Shown: piece after piece, positions 15,094-22,567 of the stretch
Layout: each line of letters starts with the position of its first letter
Numbering within the stretch: the first letter of the stretch is position 1
Origin: Gordonia crocea
GTDB lineage: Bacteria > Actinomycetota > Actinomycetes > Mycobacteriales > Mycobacteriaceae
Assembly (NCBI RefSeq): GCF_009932435.1
Contig: NZ_BJOU01000018.1
Span: 1 to 41,962 of the forward strand
Direction of reading: 5' to 3'
Length of the DNA: 41,962 nt
Translations under genes and position numbers: made by a program
The notes under the pieces: generated by a model
Databases searched by the model: none
What the model was told of the DNA's origin: nothing
What the model saw: the letters and a program-made list of their open reading frames with translations, nothing else

Positions 15094-15951
15094 ATGGAAT
15101 TCGGAATCGTGCAGTTCACCAGCGACCGCGGCTTGCCGCCGCAGGTCTTGGCGCCGTTGATCGAGCAAGCCGGCTTCGCGTCGTACTACGTCCCCGAGCA
15201 CGGCCACATCCCGACGAGGCGCGACGCCGCGCACCCGGGGACCGGTACCTCGGAGCTGCCCGACGACCGGTACATGCGCACCCTCGACCCGTGGACGACG
15301 CTGGCCGCGGCCGCCGCGGTTACCGAGCGCATCCGCCTCGCGACGGCCGTCGCCCTGCCGGTGCAGTCCGACCCGATCACCCTGGCGAAGACCATCGCCA
15401 CCCTCGACCACCTGTCGCAGGGGCGGGTGACGCTCGGCGTCGGGTTCGGATGGAACCTCGACGAGCTGGCCGACCACAAGGTTCCGCCGAAGCGCCGTCG
15501 CACCATGCTGCGCGAGTACCTCGAGGCGATGCGCGCCCTGTGGACGCAGGAGGAGGCCGAGTACGACGGCGAGTTCGTGCAGTTCGGCCCCAGCTGGGCA
15601 TGGCCCAAGTCGACTCAAGACCACATCCCGGTGCTCGTCGGCGCGGCCGGCAACGAGAAGAACTTCAAGTGGATCGCGCGCAGTGCCGACGGCTGGATCA
15701 CGACGCCGGGCGAGGCCGACATCGAAGGCTCGGTGGGCCTGCTCAAGCAGATCTGGTCCGACGCCGGGCGCGAAGGCGATCCGCAGATCGTCGTCCTAGA
15801 CTTCAAGCCGGTGCCGGAGAAGCTGGAGAAGTGGCGCGAACTCGGCGTCACCACGGTGCTGTACGGCCTTCCCGACGACACGGTCGAGCGGGCCTCCGGC
15901 TACCTCGCGAAGCTCGCCGGGAAGCTGGGCCTGGCCCCTGCCACGGTCTGA
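15094..15951 (+). CDS. LLM-class F420-dependent oxidoreductase
   Basis: A 285-residue TIM-barrel oxidoreductase of the luciferase-like (LLM) family, which in mycolate bacteria normally uses coenzyme F420. Visible family features are the N-terminal strand MEFGIVQF, the YYVPEHGHIPTRRD loop, LDPWTTLAAAAAVTERIRLATAV, the phosphate-binding region DHLSQGRVTLGVGFGWNLDEL, and WPKSTQDHIPVLVGAAGNEKNFKWIARSADGWI. It resembles the oxidoreductase class found in mycobacterial sterol-catabolism clusters such as Rv3520c. ATG 15094 has a strong ribosome site, GGAGGGG at 15081. Two different operators stand in its leader, a KstR-type box and the site shared with the TetR gene at 36068, so it is probably controlled by both. 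Substrate unknown. Confidence 0.9.
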   Translation: MEFGIVQFTSDRGLPPQVLAPLIEQAGFASYYVPEHGHIPTRRDAAHPGTGTSELPDDRYMRTLDPWTTLAAAAAVTERIRLATAVALPVQSDPITLAKTIATLDHLSQGRVTLGVGFGWNLDELADHKVPPKRRRTMLREYLEAMRALWTQEEAEYDGEFVQFGPSWAWPKSTQDHIPVLVGAAGNEKNFKWIARSADGWITTPGEADIEGSVGLLKQIWSDAGREGDPQIVVLDFKPVPEKLEKWRELGVTTVLYGLPDDTVERASGYLAKLAGKLGLAPATV

Positions 15952-15981
15952 CCGCGACCCGCCGCCCTGAGAACGCGAACA

Positions 15982-16010
15982 GCGCGCCGAGCCCCCCGGA
16001 CTCGGCGCGC
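15982..16010. terminator. Strong hairpin between convergent genes, no U tract
   Basis: A perfect 10-bp GC stem, GCGCGCCGAG (15982-15991) and CTCGGCGCGC (16001-16010), with a 9-nt loop. It lies between the stops of the LLM oxidoreductase (15951) and the MspA-type porin (16040). There is no T run on either side, as is common in high-GC actinobacteria, and it could serve both strands. Confidence 0.7.
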
Positions 16011-16039
16011 CGTCTCACACCAGATCTCGATGACCTCTC

Positions 16040-16738
16040 TCAGACCTGGCGAGCATTCCCCAATGAGGCGAGCTGGTAGACACCCGTCGTCGTGGTGACG
16101 ATGATCCGGGCGTAGGGGCGAACAGACACCGGTCCGACCGCGTTGGTCACCGACAGGTGGATCGCATCCCAGAAGACCTCGAACACCGGCGCGGTCATCT
16201 CCACCTTCGTCACGTCGACCTCGTGGATCTTTCCGGGGGCGACGGTGAAGCTCAGGTCGACGGGCGGGAGGACGGTGGCCTCGGCGCCGCTCTCGACACC
16301 GGCTTCACCGGCCTTCAGGCCGACGCCGTCGGCGCCGCCCTTCACCTCGGGAGCGACCTTGGCAACGATGCCGCCCTGGAGCTTGAGGTCGGGGGTGTGC
16401 AGGGTGATCGCGACCCCGTCGGGGGCGACCGCCACCGGGTAGCCGAACTGGTAGCCCAACACGACCGTGGCCTTGATGACCTTGCCGTCGAGCCCGGTGA
16501 CCGCGGCCTTGGAGTCGACGGTGAAGAACGTCTCCTTGGTGAACGGGTTCGAGTCGAGGGGGGCGGTCGGCTTGGTGTTGGTGATCGCCGAGGCAAGGGT
16601 GATGGCGTGGCCGTCGGCGGTCGTCTTGTGCGACACCGCAGCATCGGCCGGGCTCGGCACGGCGCCGAGGATGGCGGCCGCGGCGACGATCGCCAGGGAC
16701 AGCGGACCCGCGACGCGGGAAGCGATTGCGTGGAACAT
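16040..16738 (-). CDS. MspA-family outer-membrane porin
   Basis: A 232-residue exported protein. The N-terminus is a signal peptide: charged start, hydrophobic LSLAIVAAAAILGAV, and a cleavage site after ADA near residue 33. The mature part follows the MspA pattern: LDSNPFTKETFFTVDSKAAVTGLDGKVIKATVVLGYQFGYPV, then TLHTPDLKLQGGIVAKVAPEVKGG, a constriction/loop region, a strand ending in ISLSV-like HLSVTNAVGPVSVRPYARII, and a short tail. MspA proteins form octameric goblet pores in the mycolate outer membrane for small hydrophilic solutes, so the host has a mycolic-acid envelope. ATG 16738 is preceded by GGAAGGGAAGAAAG. It is divergent from the STAND NTPase gene with 212 bp between. Confidence 0.88.
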   Translation of the reverse strand: MFHAIASRVAGPLSLAIVAAAAILGAVPSPADAAVSHKTTADGHAITLASAITNTKPTAPLDSNPFTKETFFTVDSKAAVTGLDGKVIKATVVLGYQFGYPVAVAPDGVAITLHTPDLKLQGGIVAKVAPEVKGGADGVGLKAGEAGVESGAEATVLPPVDLSFTVAPGKIHEVDVTKVEMTAPVFEVFWDAIHLSVTNAVGPVSVRPYARIIVTTTTGVYQLASLGNARQV

Positions 16739-16891
16739 GGGCTGTACTTTCTTCCCTTCCCCGTTGGGTGATCCTTGCTGATCGGCACTGGTGCGCCGGT
16801 CGTGTCACCACTGTGCGGCGCGCCGCCGGCCCACCCCAATCCGCCGGCCTTCCGGCGCGGCATCCGCGCAGGTCAACCGGTATGCAGGGGT

Positions 16892-16922
16892 TTTCCGGAC
16901 CGGATCGCACAGAATCCGGAAA
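16892..16922. promoter_or_regulatory. 8-bp inverted repeat in the porin/STAND divergent region
   Basis: TTTCCGGA (16892-16899) and TCCGGAAA (16915-16922) are perfect inverted copies 15 bp apart. They sit 17-48 bp before the GTG of the STAND gene, which appears to have a -10 TAACGT (16939-16944) and no leader. An operator for the STAND gene or for both divergent genes is the simplest reading; the rest of the 212-bp gap shows nothing else clear. Confidence 0.45.
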
Positions 16923-16950
16923 TCGCCGTCACCTGCGGTAACGTTTCGAT

Positions 16951-19900
16951 GTGACCCCGGCCCCCGACGACGCGACGACGAGGTTCGGCGACCAACTCGC
17001 CGCGTTGTTCGACGCGGCCGGATCGCCGACGTTGGAGACCGTCTCGCGCGGGGCGGCCAAGCTCGCGCCGGGACGGTCGAAGGCCTCGGTGCAGCGCATC
17101 AGCGATTGGCGCCGCGGCCGCCACCTGCCCGCCTCCTTCGACTCCCTCGAGCCGGTCATCACGTGGCTGATCCTGCGGGCGCAGATGCGCAACCCCGATC
17201 ACCCGGTACCGCCGCTGCCGCGCTGGCGCCAATGGTGGAGCAGTGCGCGCGAGGACGGTTCGGCGGCCATCCCACCGCCCGGTCCGCCGGTCGAACAGCC
17301 ATACGCCGGGCTCGCCCCGATGACGGCCGAGCAGCGCGACGTCTTCTTCGGCCGCGACGAGGTGCTGGCCGACCTGGCCGGGCTCATCGCCGACGCGGCC
17401 GGACAGGATTCGTTGCGCGATCGCATCGTCGTCGTCACCGGGGTCTCCGGCGCGGGCAAGTCGTCGCTCCTCGGCGCGGGCCTCGCTCGGTTGACCGCTG
17501 ATCGCGCGGCCGGCGGCCGCTGGCGGGTCGACCGCCGGTTCGCCGTCGAGCTCGTCGACGAGACCGACGAGCCTGGCGAGACCGGCGAGACCGGCGACAG
17601 CGCCGAGGATCAGCCCGGCGTCGCCATCCACGTCGTCGACCAGTGCGAGGGGCTGCTCGTCGGTGGCGGATACGACGCCGCGCAGGTCGATGCCGCCGTC
17701 GCGCAGATCCTGGCGCTGGCCGCCGCCCCGGGCGGCGTCGTCGTGCTCGGCATCCGGGCCGATATGTACGAGCGCGCCGCCGAGATCGACGTCCTGGCCC
17801 ACGCCTGGCAGCGGCGGTCGCTGATCGTCGGGGCGATGACCGAGGACCAGCTCGCCGACGTCATCGCCAAGCCGGCCAAGCTCGCCGGACTGCGCGTGGA
17901 ACCCGGACTGGCCGCGCGGATGATCGCCGACCTGCGCGTCGCCTCGTTCTCCGACGCGGAGAACCGGGCCGGTCAGTTGCCGCTGCTGGCCCACGTCCTG
18001 GCCGAACTGGCGCGCCAACGCCGCGGCGAATCGCTCACGCTGGCCGGCTACCGGGCGATCGGCGGGGTCGGGTCGGCGATCGCCGCCACCGCCGAGGACG
18101 CCTATACCGGGTTGTCCGACGCCGACCGCCCCGTCGCCGATCGGCTGTTGCTGGCCCTGGTGCACGTGGCCGCCGACCGGATCGTGGTCCGGGTGCGCCT
18201 CGACCCGCTGTCCATCGCCGCCGTCGACCCCGACCACGACGCGCTGACCCGTGTCGTCGAACAACTGGCCGCCGCGCGTCTGCTGACCGTCAGCAGTACC
18301 GGCATCATCCTCATCCACGACGCGGTGCTCACCCAGTGGCCGCGGTTGGTCGAGTTGATCGAGCGCTCCCGCGTCCTCAAACCGGTCTTGCAGCGGATCA
18401 GCGTCGACGCGGGGGAGTGGGAGGGCAGCGGCCGGGACGACGCCCAGCTCTACGACGAGGCCCGCTATCACCGCAGCGCCATCGTCGCCGACGACCCGCT
18501 GCTGCCCGCGCGCGCCCGGACCTTCCTCACCGCCAGCGGCGAGCACCTCGAACGGGTTACCCGCCGACGGCGGATGCGCCAGACCGCCACCGCTCTGCTC
18601 GCGGTCGCGGCCCTGATCGCCGCGGTCGTCGCCATCGGCGGCAACGTGGCGCTCGGCCACCAGCGCGACGACGCGCGGTTCGCCGAACTGCTCTCCACCG
18701 CCGAGCAGACCCGCGCCACCGACCCCGGGTTGGCCGCCCAACTCTCCGTCGCGGCGTGGCGGCTGCGGCCCGACGACCCGGCGGCGCGTTTCGGCGTCCT
18801 GCGCACCCAGGATCTGCCGCTGCCCCGCACGGGCGAGGAACTGCACGGCGGTTCGATTTACGACCTGGTCGTCGCCCGGTCGCGCGGCCTCGTCGCCACC
18901 GCCAGCTATGACCGCACCGTGCGCCTGTGGCACGCCCCGGACCTGCGTCCCTATCCGACGCCGCTGTACGCCGGCGCCTATGTCACCTCGGTGGCGTTCA
19001 CCCCCGACGGGCAGCGCCTGGCGATGGCCGCGGGCGACGGGTCGGTCACCGTCTACGACGTCGCCGACCCGGCGCGCCCGACGCTGCTGAACCGCCTCGC
19101 GGTGCCCGCCAACGCCGGGACCGCCTACATCCTGACGTTCAACCGCGACGGCAGCGTGCTGGCCACCAGCCACGACAACGGCACCGTGGCACTGTGGGAC
19201 GCGCGACGGGGATTCGCCCCGCTCGGCAGCGCCGACGGCGGGTCCGGGCCGGTCCGCAGCGTGGCGTTCAGCCCGACCGCGCCGGTGCTCACCGCGGCCA
19301 CCACCGGCGGGACGGTCCTCGTCGTCGACGTGGCCGACACCCGTGCGCCTCGCGTCGTGGCGAAGCTCGGCGACGGCCGCGATATCGGCTGGCACTCGGT
19401 GGCGGTCTCCCCCGACGGCCGGCTCCTCGCCGGGGGGCGCGACAACGGGACGATCGGCATCTGGGACCTCGCCGACCCGGCCGCGCCGGGCGCCGTCGGG
19501 TTCACCATCGCCGCCCACCCCGACGCCATCTGGTCGTTGGATTTCTCCGCCGACGGGAAGACCCTCATCTCCGGCGGGCTCGACGGGGCGGCCCGCCGGT
19601 GGGCCGTCGGCGACGTGTTGGACCCGCGGATGCAGCGCCAACCGTTGCAGCAGATCGGCCGGGAGATGCGGTCGGGGCGCGGCGGGATCATGGCGGCGGA
19701 CTTCCTGGCCGACGGCACCCTGTTGACCGCCGGCGGACCGCGCTCGATCAGCGCGTGGGATCTGCCCGCCTCGCCGATGCCGGGCCACCGTTCACCCATC
19801 CGGCGGCCCGCCGCCGATGCGGCCGGCAGCGTCGTCGTCACCGCGGGCGCCCTGCGGATGATCGTGTGGCGGATCGAGCACGGTCTGCCGTCACTCGCGT

Positions 19901-20793
19901 CGACGATCCTGCTGCCGGGGAACCGGTCGGCGCGCGATGTCTCGGTCAGCCCGGACGGCCGGCTGCTCGCCGCGGCCGCCGACGGCGGGGGAGCGGTCTT
20001 CGTCTACGACATTGCGGCGCGGGAGGCGCCCACGCTGGTCGCGACGCTGCCGGTGCGCACGCGCCACCTCGGGCTGGTCGCCTTTGCGCCGCGCGGGTCG
20101 GTGCTGGCCGCCGCCGACACCGACTCGTCGATGCGGCTCTGGTCGCTCGCGGACCCCGCCTCGCCGCGCCAACTCGGCGCGTTGAACGGGTCGGACGGCT
20201 TTGTGCAGACCGTGGCGTTCAGCCCCGACGGCACGACGATCGTCGTCGGGTCGGCGGACTGGCGCGCGTACCGGTGGTCGATCACCGATCCCGCCCACCC
20301 CGTCGGACCGGTTGTCGAGAGCGCCCACCAGGGGATGGTGCTCAGCGCGGAGTTCAGCGCCGACGGCCACTACCTCTACACCGGTTCAGACGACTCGACG
20401 CTCGTCGTGCGGCGCATCGACGGCACCTCGTCGACGGTGGTGAGCCGGATCGGGCGGCCGTCGCGGGTCACGTCGCTGTCCCGCTCGGCCGACGGGCGCT
20501 GGCTGGCGGCGGGGACCGACCGCGGCACCGAGTTGTGGTCGCTGGGGAATCCCGCCCAGCCGCGGCTGGAGGGCGTCGGGTTCGGCGGCCACTCGGATGC
20601 CTTGCTGATGCGCACGGTGGCCTTCGGCGGGTCGTCGCAGGTGTTCGTCGGCGGCCACCAACTGCTCTCCTGGTGGCTGATCGATGTCGACCAGCAGGCC
20701 CGACGGGTGTGTTCGGCCACCGGCGGCGGGCTCACCAAAACGCAGTGGCGCAGCGCGGCCCACTCGCTCCCGTTCCGCGGCGTGTGCGCCTGA
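16951..20793 (+). CDS. STAND NTPase with HTH-like N-terminus, membrane span and 14 WD40 blades
   Basis: A 1280-residue signalling-type ATPase. Residues about 1-80 resemble the helical, HTH-like N-domain common on actinobacterial NTPase/WD40 proteins (TLETVSRGAAKLAPGRSKASVQRISDWRRGRHLP, given here in part). The NTPase has a Walker A GVSGAGKSS near residue 165 and a Walker B-like VAIHVVDQCEG near 230, followed by helical STAND domains. RRRRMRQ then one hydrophobic segment (ALLAVAALIAAVVAIGG, about 549-567) suggests the C-terminus lies outside the membrane. From about residue 630 to 1247 I count 14 WD40-like blades, enough for two seven-bladed propellers. The tail ends CSATGGGLTKTQW...FRGVCA, typical of this class. 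GTG 16951 lacks a ribosome site and may be leaderless. Role unknown: stress sensing or defence signalling. Confidence 0.88.
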   Translation: MTPAPDDATTRFGDQLAALFDAAGSPTLETVSRGAAKLAPGRSKASVQRISDWRRGRHLPASFDSLEPVITWLILRAQMRNPDHPVPPLPRWRQWWSSAREDGSAAIPPPGPPVEQPYAGLAPMTAEQRDVFFGRDEVLADLAGLIADAAGQDSLRDRIVVVTGVSGAGKSSLLGAGLARLTADRAAGGRWRVDRRFAVELVDETDEPGETGETGDSAEDQPGVAIHVVDQCEGLLVGGGYDAAQVDAAVAQILALAAAPGGVVVLGIRADMYERAAEIDVLAHAWQRRSLIVGAMTEDQLADVIAKPAKLAGLRVEPGLAARMIADLRVASFSDAENRAGQLPLLAHVLAELARQRRGESLTLAGYRAIGGVGSAIAATAEDAYTGLSDADRPVADRLLLALVHVAADRIVVRVRLDPLSIAAVDPDHDALTRVVEQLAAARLLTVSSTGIILIHDAVLTQWPRLVELIERSRVLKPVLQRISVDAGEWEGSGRDDAQLYDEARYHRSAIVADDPLLPARARTFLTASGEHLERVTRRRRMRQTATALLAVAALIAAVVAIGGNVALGHQRDDARFAELLSTAEQTRATDPGLAAQLSVAAWRLRPDDPAARFGVLRTQDLPLPRTGEELHGGSIYDLVVARSRGLVATASYDRTVRLWHAPDLRPYPTPLYAGAYVTSVAFTPDGQRLAMAAGDGSVTVYDVADPARPTLLNRLAVPANAGTAYILTFNRDGSVLATSHDNGTVALWDARRGFAPLGSADGGSGPVRSVAFSPTAPVLTAATTGGTVLVVDVADTRAPRVVAKLGDGRDIGWHSVAVSPDGRLLAGGRDNGTIGIWDLADPAAPGAVGFTIAAHPDAIWSLDFSADGKTLISGGLDGAARRWAVGDVLDPRMQRQPLQQIGREMRSGRGGIMAADFLADGTLLTAGGPRSISAWDLPASPMPGHRSPIRRPAADAAGSVVVTAGALRMIVWRIEHGLPSLASTILLPGNRSARDVSVSPDGRLLAAAADGGGAVFVYDIAAREAPTLVATLPVRTRHLGLVAFAPRGSVLAAADTDSSMRLWSLADPASPRQLGALNGSDGFVQTVAFSPDGTTIVVGSADWRAYRWSITDPAHPVGPVVESAHQGMVLSAEFSADGHYLYTGSDDSTLVVRRIDGTSSTVVSRIGRPSRVTSLSRSADGRWLAAGTDRGTELWSLGNPAQPRLEGVGFGGHSDALLMRTVAFGGSSQVFVGGHQLLSWWLIDVDQQARRVCSATGGGLTKTQWRSAAHSLPFRGVCA

Positions 20794-20823
20794 CCCGGTT
20801 CCGACCTCGAAGCGGTGGTCGGC

Positions 20824-20850
20824 TGGTCGGCGATGTGGTGGTCGGCGATG
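20824..20850. repeat. 12-bp direct repeat after the methyltransferase stop
   Basis: TGGTCGGCGATG occurs at 20824-20835 and 20839-20850, between the convergent stops of the STAND and methyltransferase genes. In the sense of the minus-strand gene the repeats read CATCGCCGACCA and start 2 bp after its TAA. They share CGCCGAC with the 21-bp arrays but lack GGGCCC, so kinship is uncertain. Confidence 0.6.
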
Positions 20851-20852
20851 CG

Positions 20853-21518
20853 TTACGCGCCGACGCGGCGCAGGACCCGCAGCGAGCCGTGCGCCGACAC
20901 CTCCTCGAAGCGGCCCGAGTCGAGGGCTTGGCGGTAGATCTCGTAGGGCGGGCGACCACCGTCGGCGGGGTCGGGGAAGACGTCGTGGATGAGCAGGCCG
21001 CCACCGCGGCGGACCCACGGTGACCAGCCGTCGAAGTCGGCCTGCGCGGCGGCCATCGAGTGGCCGCCGTCGATGAAGACGAAGTCCACCTCGCGGCCCC
21101 ACATCCGGGCGCCCATCGTCGACGAGGCGATCACGCCGACGACGGTCTGCTCGAGGCCGGCGTCGAACATCGTCCGGCGAAAACGTGCCGAGGTGTCCAG
21201 GGTGCCTGTGTGCGGATCGACCAAAGCGGTGTCGTGGTACTCCCAGCCGGGCTGGTGCTCCTCGGATCCGCGGTGGTGGTCGACGGTGGCCAGCAGAGCG
21301 CCGTGGGCCGCGGCGATCGCCCCGAGGAACACCGTCGACTTGCCGCAGTAGGTGCCGATCTCGACGCCGATCCCGACCGAATCCGGTTGTCCGAGAAAGA
21401 CTCCCGCCGCCTCGTGCAGGGCCAGCGCCTCGTCGAGGGGGAGAAATCCGGGGGCCGCCAGCGCCACGTCGAGGCGCTCTTGGCTCAGGGTCGGCGGAAG
21501 GGTCGTCGCAGCATCCAT
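20853..21518 (-). CDS. Class I SAM-dependent methyltransferase (methyltransferase-24 type)
   Basis: A 221-residue O-methyltransferase-like protein. Motif I is VGIGVEIGTYCGKSTVFLGAIAA near residue 50. It is followed by LLATVDHHRGSEEHQPGWEYHD, a region that holds the acidic end of strand 2 and a His-rich patch, then VDFVFIDGGHSMAAAQADFDGW, where DGGH is the usual metal-assisted site of the methyltransferase-24 group, and GGLLIHDVF. ATG 21518 is used because the much longer open frame has no coding character upstream. A KstR-type box lies 22 bp before the start and also faces the divergent oxidoreductase gene. Substrate unknown. Confidence 0.85.
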   Translation of the reverse strand: MDAATTLPPTLSQERLDVALAAPGFLPLDEALALHEAAGVFLGQPDSVGIGVEIGTYCGKSTVFLGAIAAAHGALLATVDHHRGSEEHQPGWEYHDTALVDPHTGTLDTSARFRRTMFDAGLEQTVVGVIASSTMGARMWGREVDFVFIDGGHSMAAAQADFDGWSPWVRRGGGLLIHDVFPDPADGGRPPYEIYRQALDSGRFEEVSAHGSLRVLRRVGA

Positions 21519-21539
21519 GCGGTTGATCGTAGCCAAAGT

Positions 21540-21553
21540 TGAAACACGTTCCA
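21540..21553. promoter_or_regulatory. KstR-type operator in a divergent promoter
   Basis: TGAAACACGTTCCA fits TNNAACNNGTTNNA in all fixed positions. The outer arms GA/CC are not symmetric, so it is weaker than the sites at 10070 and 25714. It lies 22 bp from the methyltransferase start and 41 bp from the oxidoreductase start. Confidence 0.55.
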
Positions 21554-21593
21554 CCCCGCCCACTGCGGTACCCGCCACCTGTAGGGTGAGGCT

Positions 21594-22562
21594 ATGAAGG
21601 CTCAGGTGCTGCGTGAAGAATCCGGTCCGGACGGGCTCGAGCTCGTCGACGTCGACGATCCCCGGCCCGGACCAGGGCAGTACCTCGTCGACATCAAGGC
21701 GTGCGGCGTCTGTTTCCCCGACGTCCTGATGAGCCACGGCAAGTACCAGATGCGCCCGCCGCTGCCGTTCACGCCGGGCACCGAGGTCGCCGGCGTGGTG
21801 CGCGAGGCGCCCGAGGGCGGTCAGTACCGGGTGGGCGACAAGGTGCTCGTGTTCGCCGGGATCGGCGGGTTCTCCGAGCAGATGGTCGCGGTCCCCGAGC
21901 AGATGCTGCCCCAACCCGAGGGCCTCAGTTTCGCCGAGGGCGCGGCCATGGGCATCAACTTCCAGACCGCGATCTTCGCGCTGAAGCTGCGCGCGCACAC
22001 CGCCCCGGGCGAGGTGGTCGGCGTCCTCGGCGCGGCCGGCGGCGTCGGCGCGGCGTCGATCCGCGTCGCCAAGGCGATGGGCGCCAAGGTCATCGCCATC
22101 GTGCACCGCACCGGGGCCGAGCAGATGCTGCGCGACGCCGGTGCCGACGAGGTCGTGCAACTCACCGAGGGCTGGGGCGAGAAGGTCAAGGATCTCTCCG
22201 ACGGCGGCGTCGACGTCATGATCGACCCGGTCGGCGGCGAGGTCTTCGACGACGCGCTGCGGACCGTCGCCCCCGACGGCCGCTACGTCGTCATCGGATT
22301 CGCCGCGGGCGGGATCCCGACGGTCAAGCTCAACCGGGTGCTGTTCCGCAACATCGACATCGTCGGCGCCGCGTGGGGCGAGTACATCCGCACCCACCCC
22401 GGCGTCCCGGCGATGCTGCATGACGAGCTCACCGAGATGATCGCCGACGGCCTGCGCCCGCCGGTCGACACCACCTATCCGCTCGCCGAACTGCCGCAGG
22501 CCCTGCGCGACCTCGAAGGCGGCAAGGTCTTCGGCAAGGCCGTCGTCGTGGTCGCGGACTGA
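21594..22562 (+). CDS. NADPH:quinone oxidoreductase / zinc-free MDR family enzyme
   Basis: A 322-residue medium-chain reductase of the quinone-oxidoreductase branch. The catalytic-domain pattern VDIKACGVCFPDVLMSHGKYQMRPPLPFTPGTEVAGVV is complete (quoted as separate family pieces: VCFPDVL, PFTPGTEVAG). The nucleotide-binding loop is GVLGAAGGVGAASIRVAKAMGAK near residue 142. The cysteine and histidine ligands of zinc alcohol dehydrogenases are absent, as expected. It follows a KstR-type box and is 5 bp before the acyl-CoA dehydrogenase gene, so the pair probably acts on the same acyl or enoyl intermediates. An acrylyl- or enoyl-CoA reductase role is also possible. Confidence 0.9.
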   Translation: MKAQVLREESGPDGLELVDVDDPRPGPGQYLVDIKACGVCFPDVLMSHGKYQMRPPLPFTPGTEVAGVVREAPEGGQYRVGDKVLVFAGIGGFSEQMVAVPEQMLPQPEGLSFAEGAAMGINFQTAIFALKLRAHTAPGEVVGVLGAAGGVGAASIRVAKAMGAKVIAIVHRTGAEQMLRDAGADEVVQLTEGWGEKVKDLSDGGVDVMIDPVGGEVFDDALRTVAPDGRYVVIGFAAGGIPTVKLNRVLFRNIDIVGAAWGEYIRTHPGVPAMLHDELTEMIADGLRPPVDTTYPLAELPQALRDLEGGKVFGKAVVVVAD

Positions 22563-22567
22563 GCACG

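Noticed and set aside
16873..19788. 971-residue minus-strand frame opposite the STAND NTPase
   Set aside because: Composition is Gly/Arg/Val-rich with no family motif, while the plus-strand protein has clear domains.
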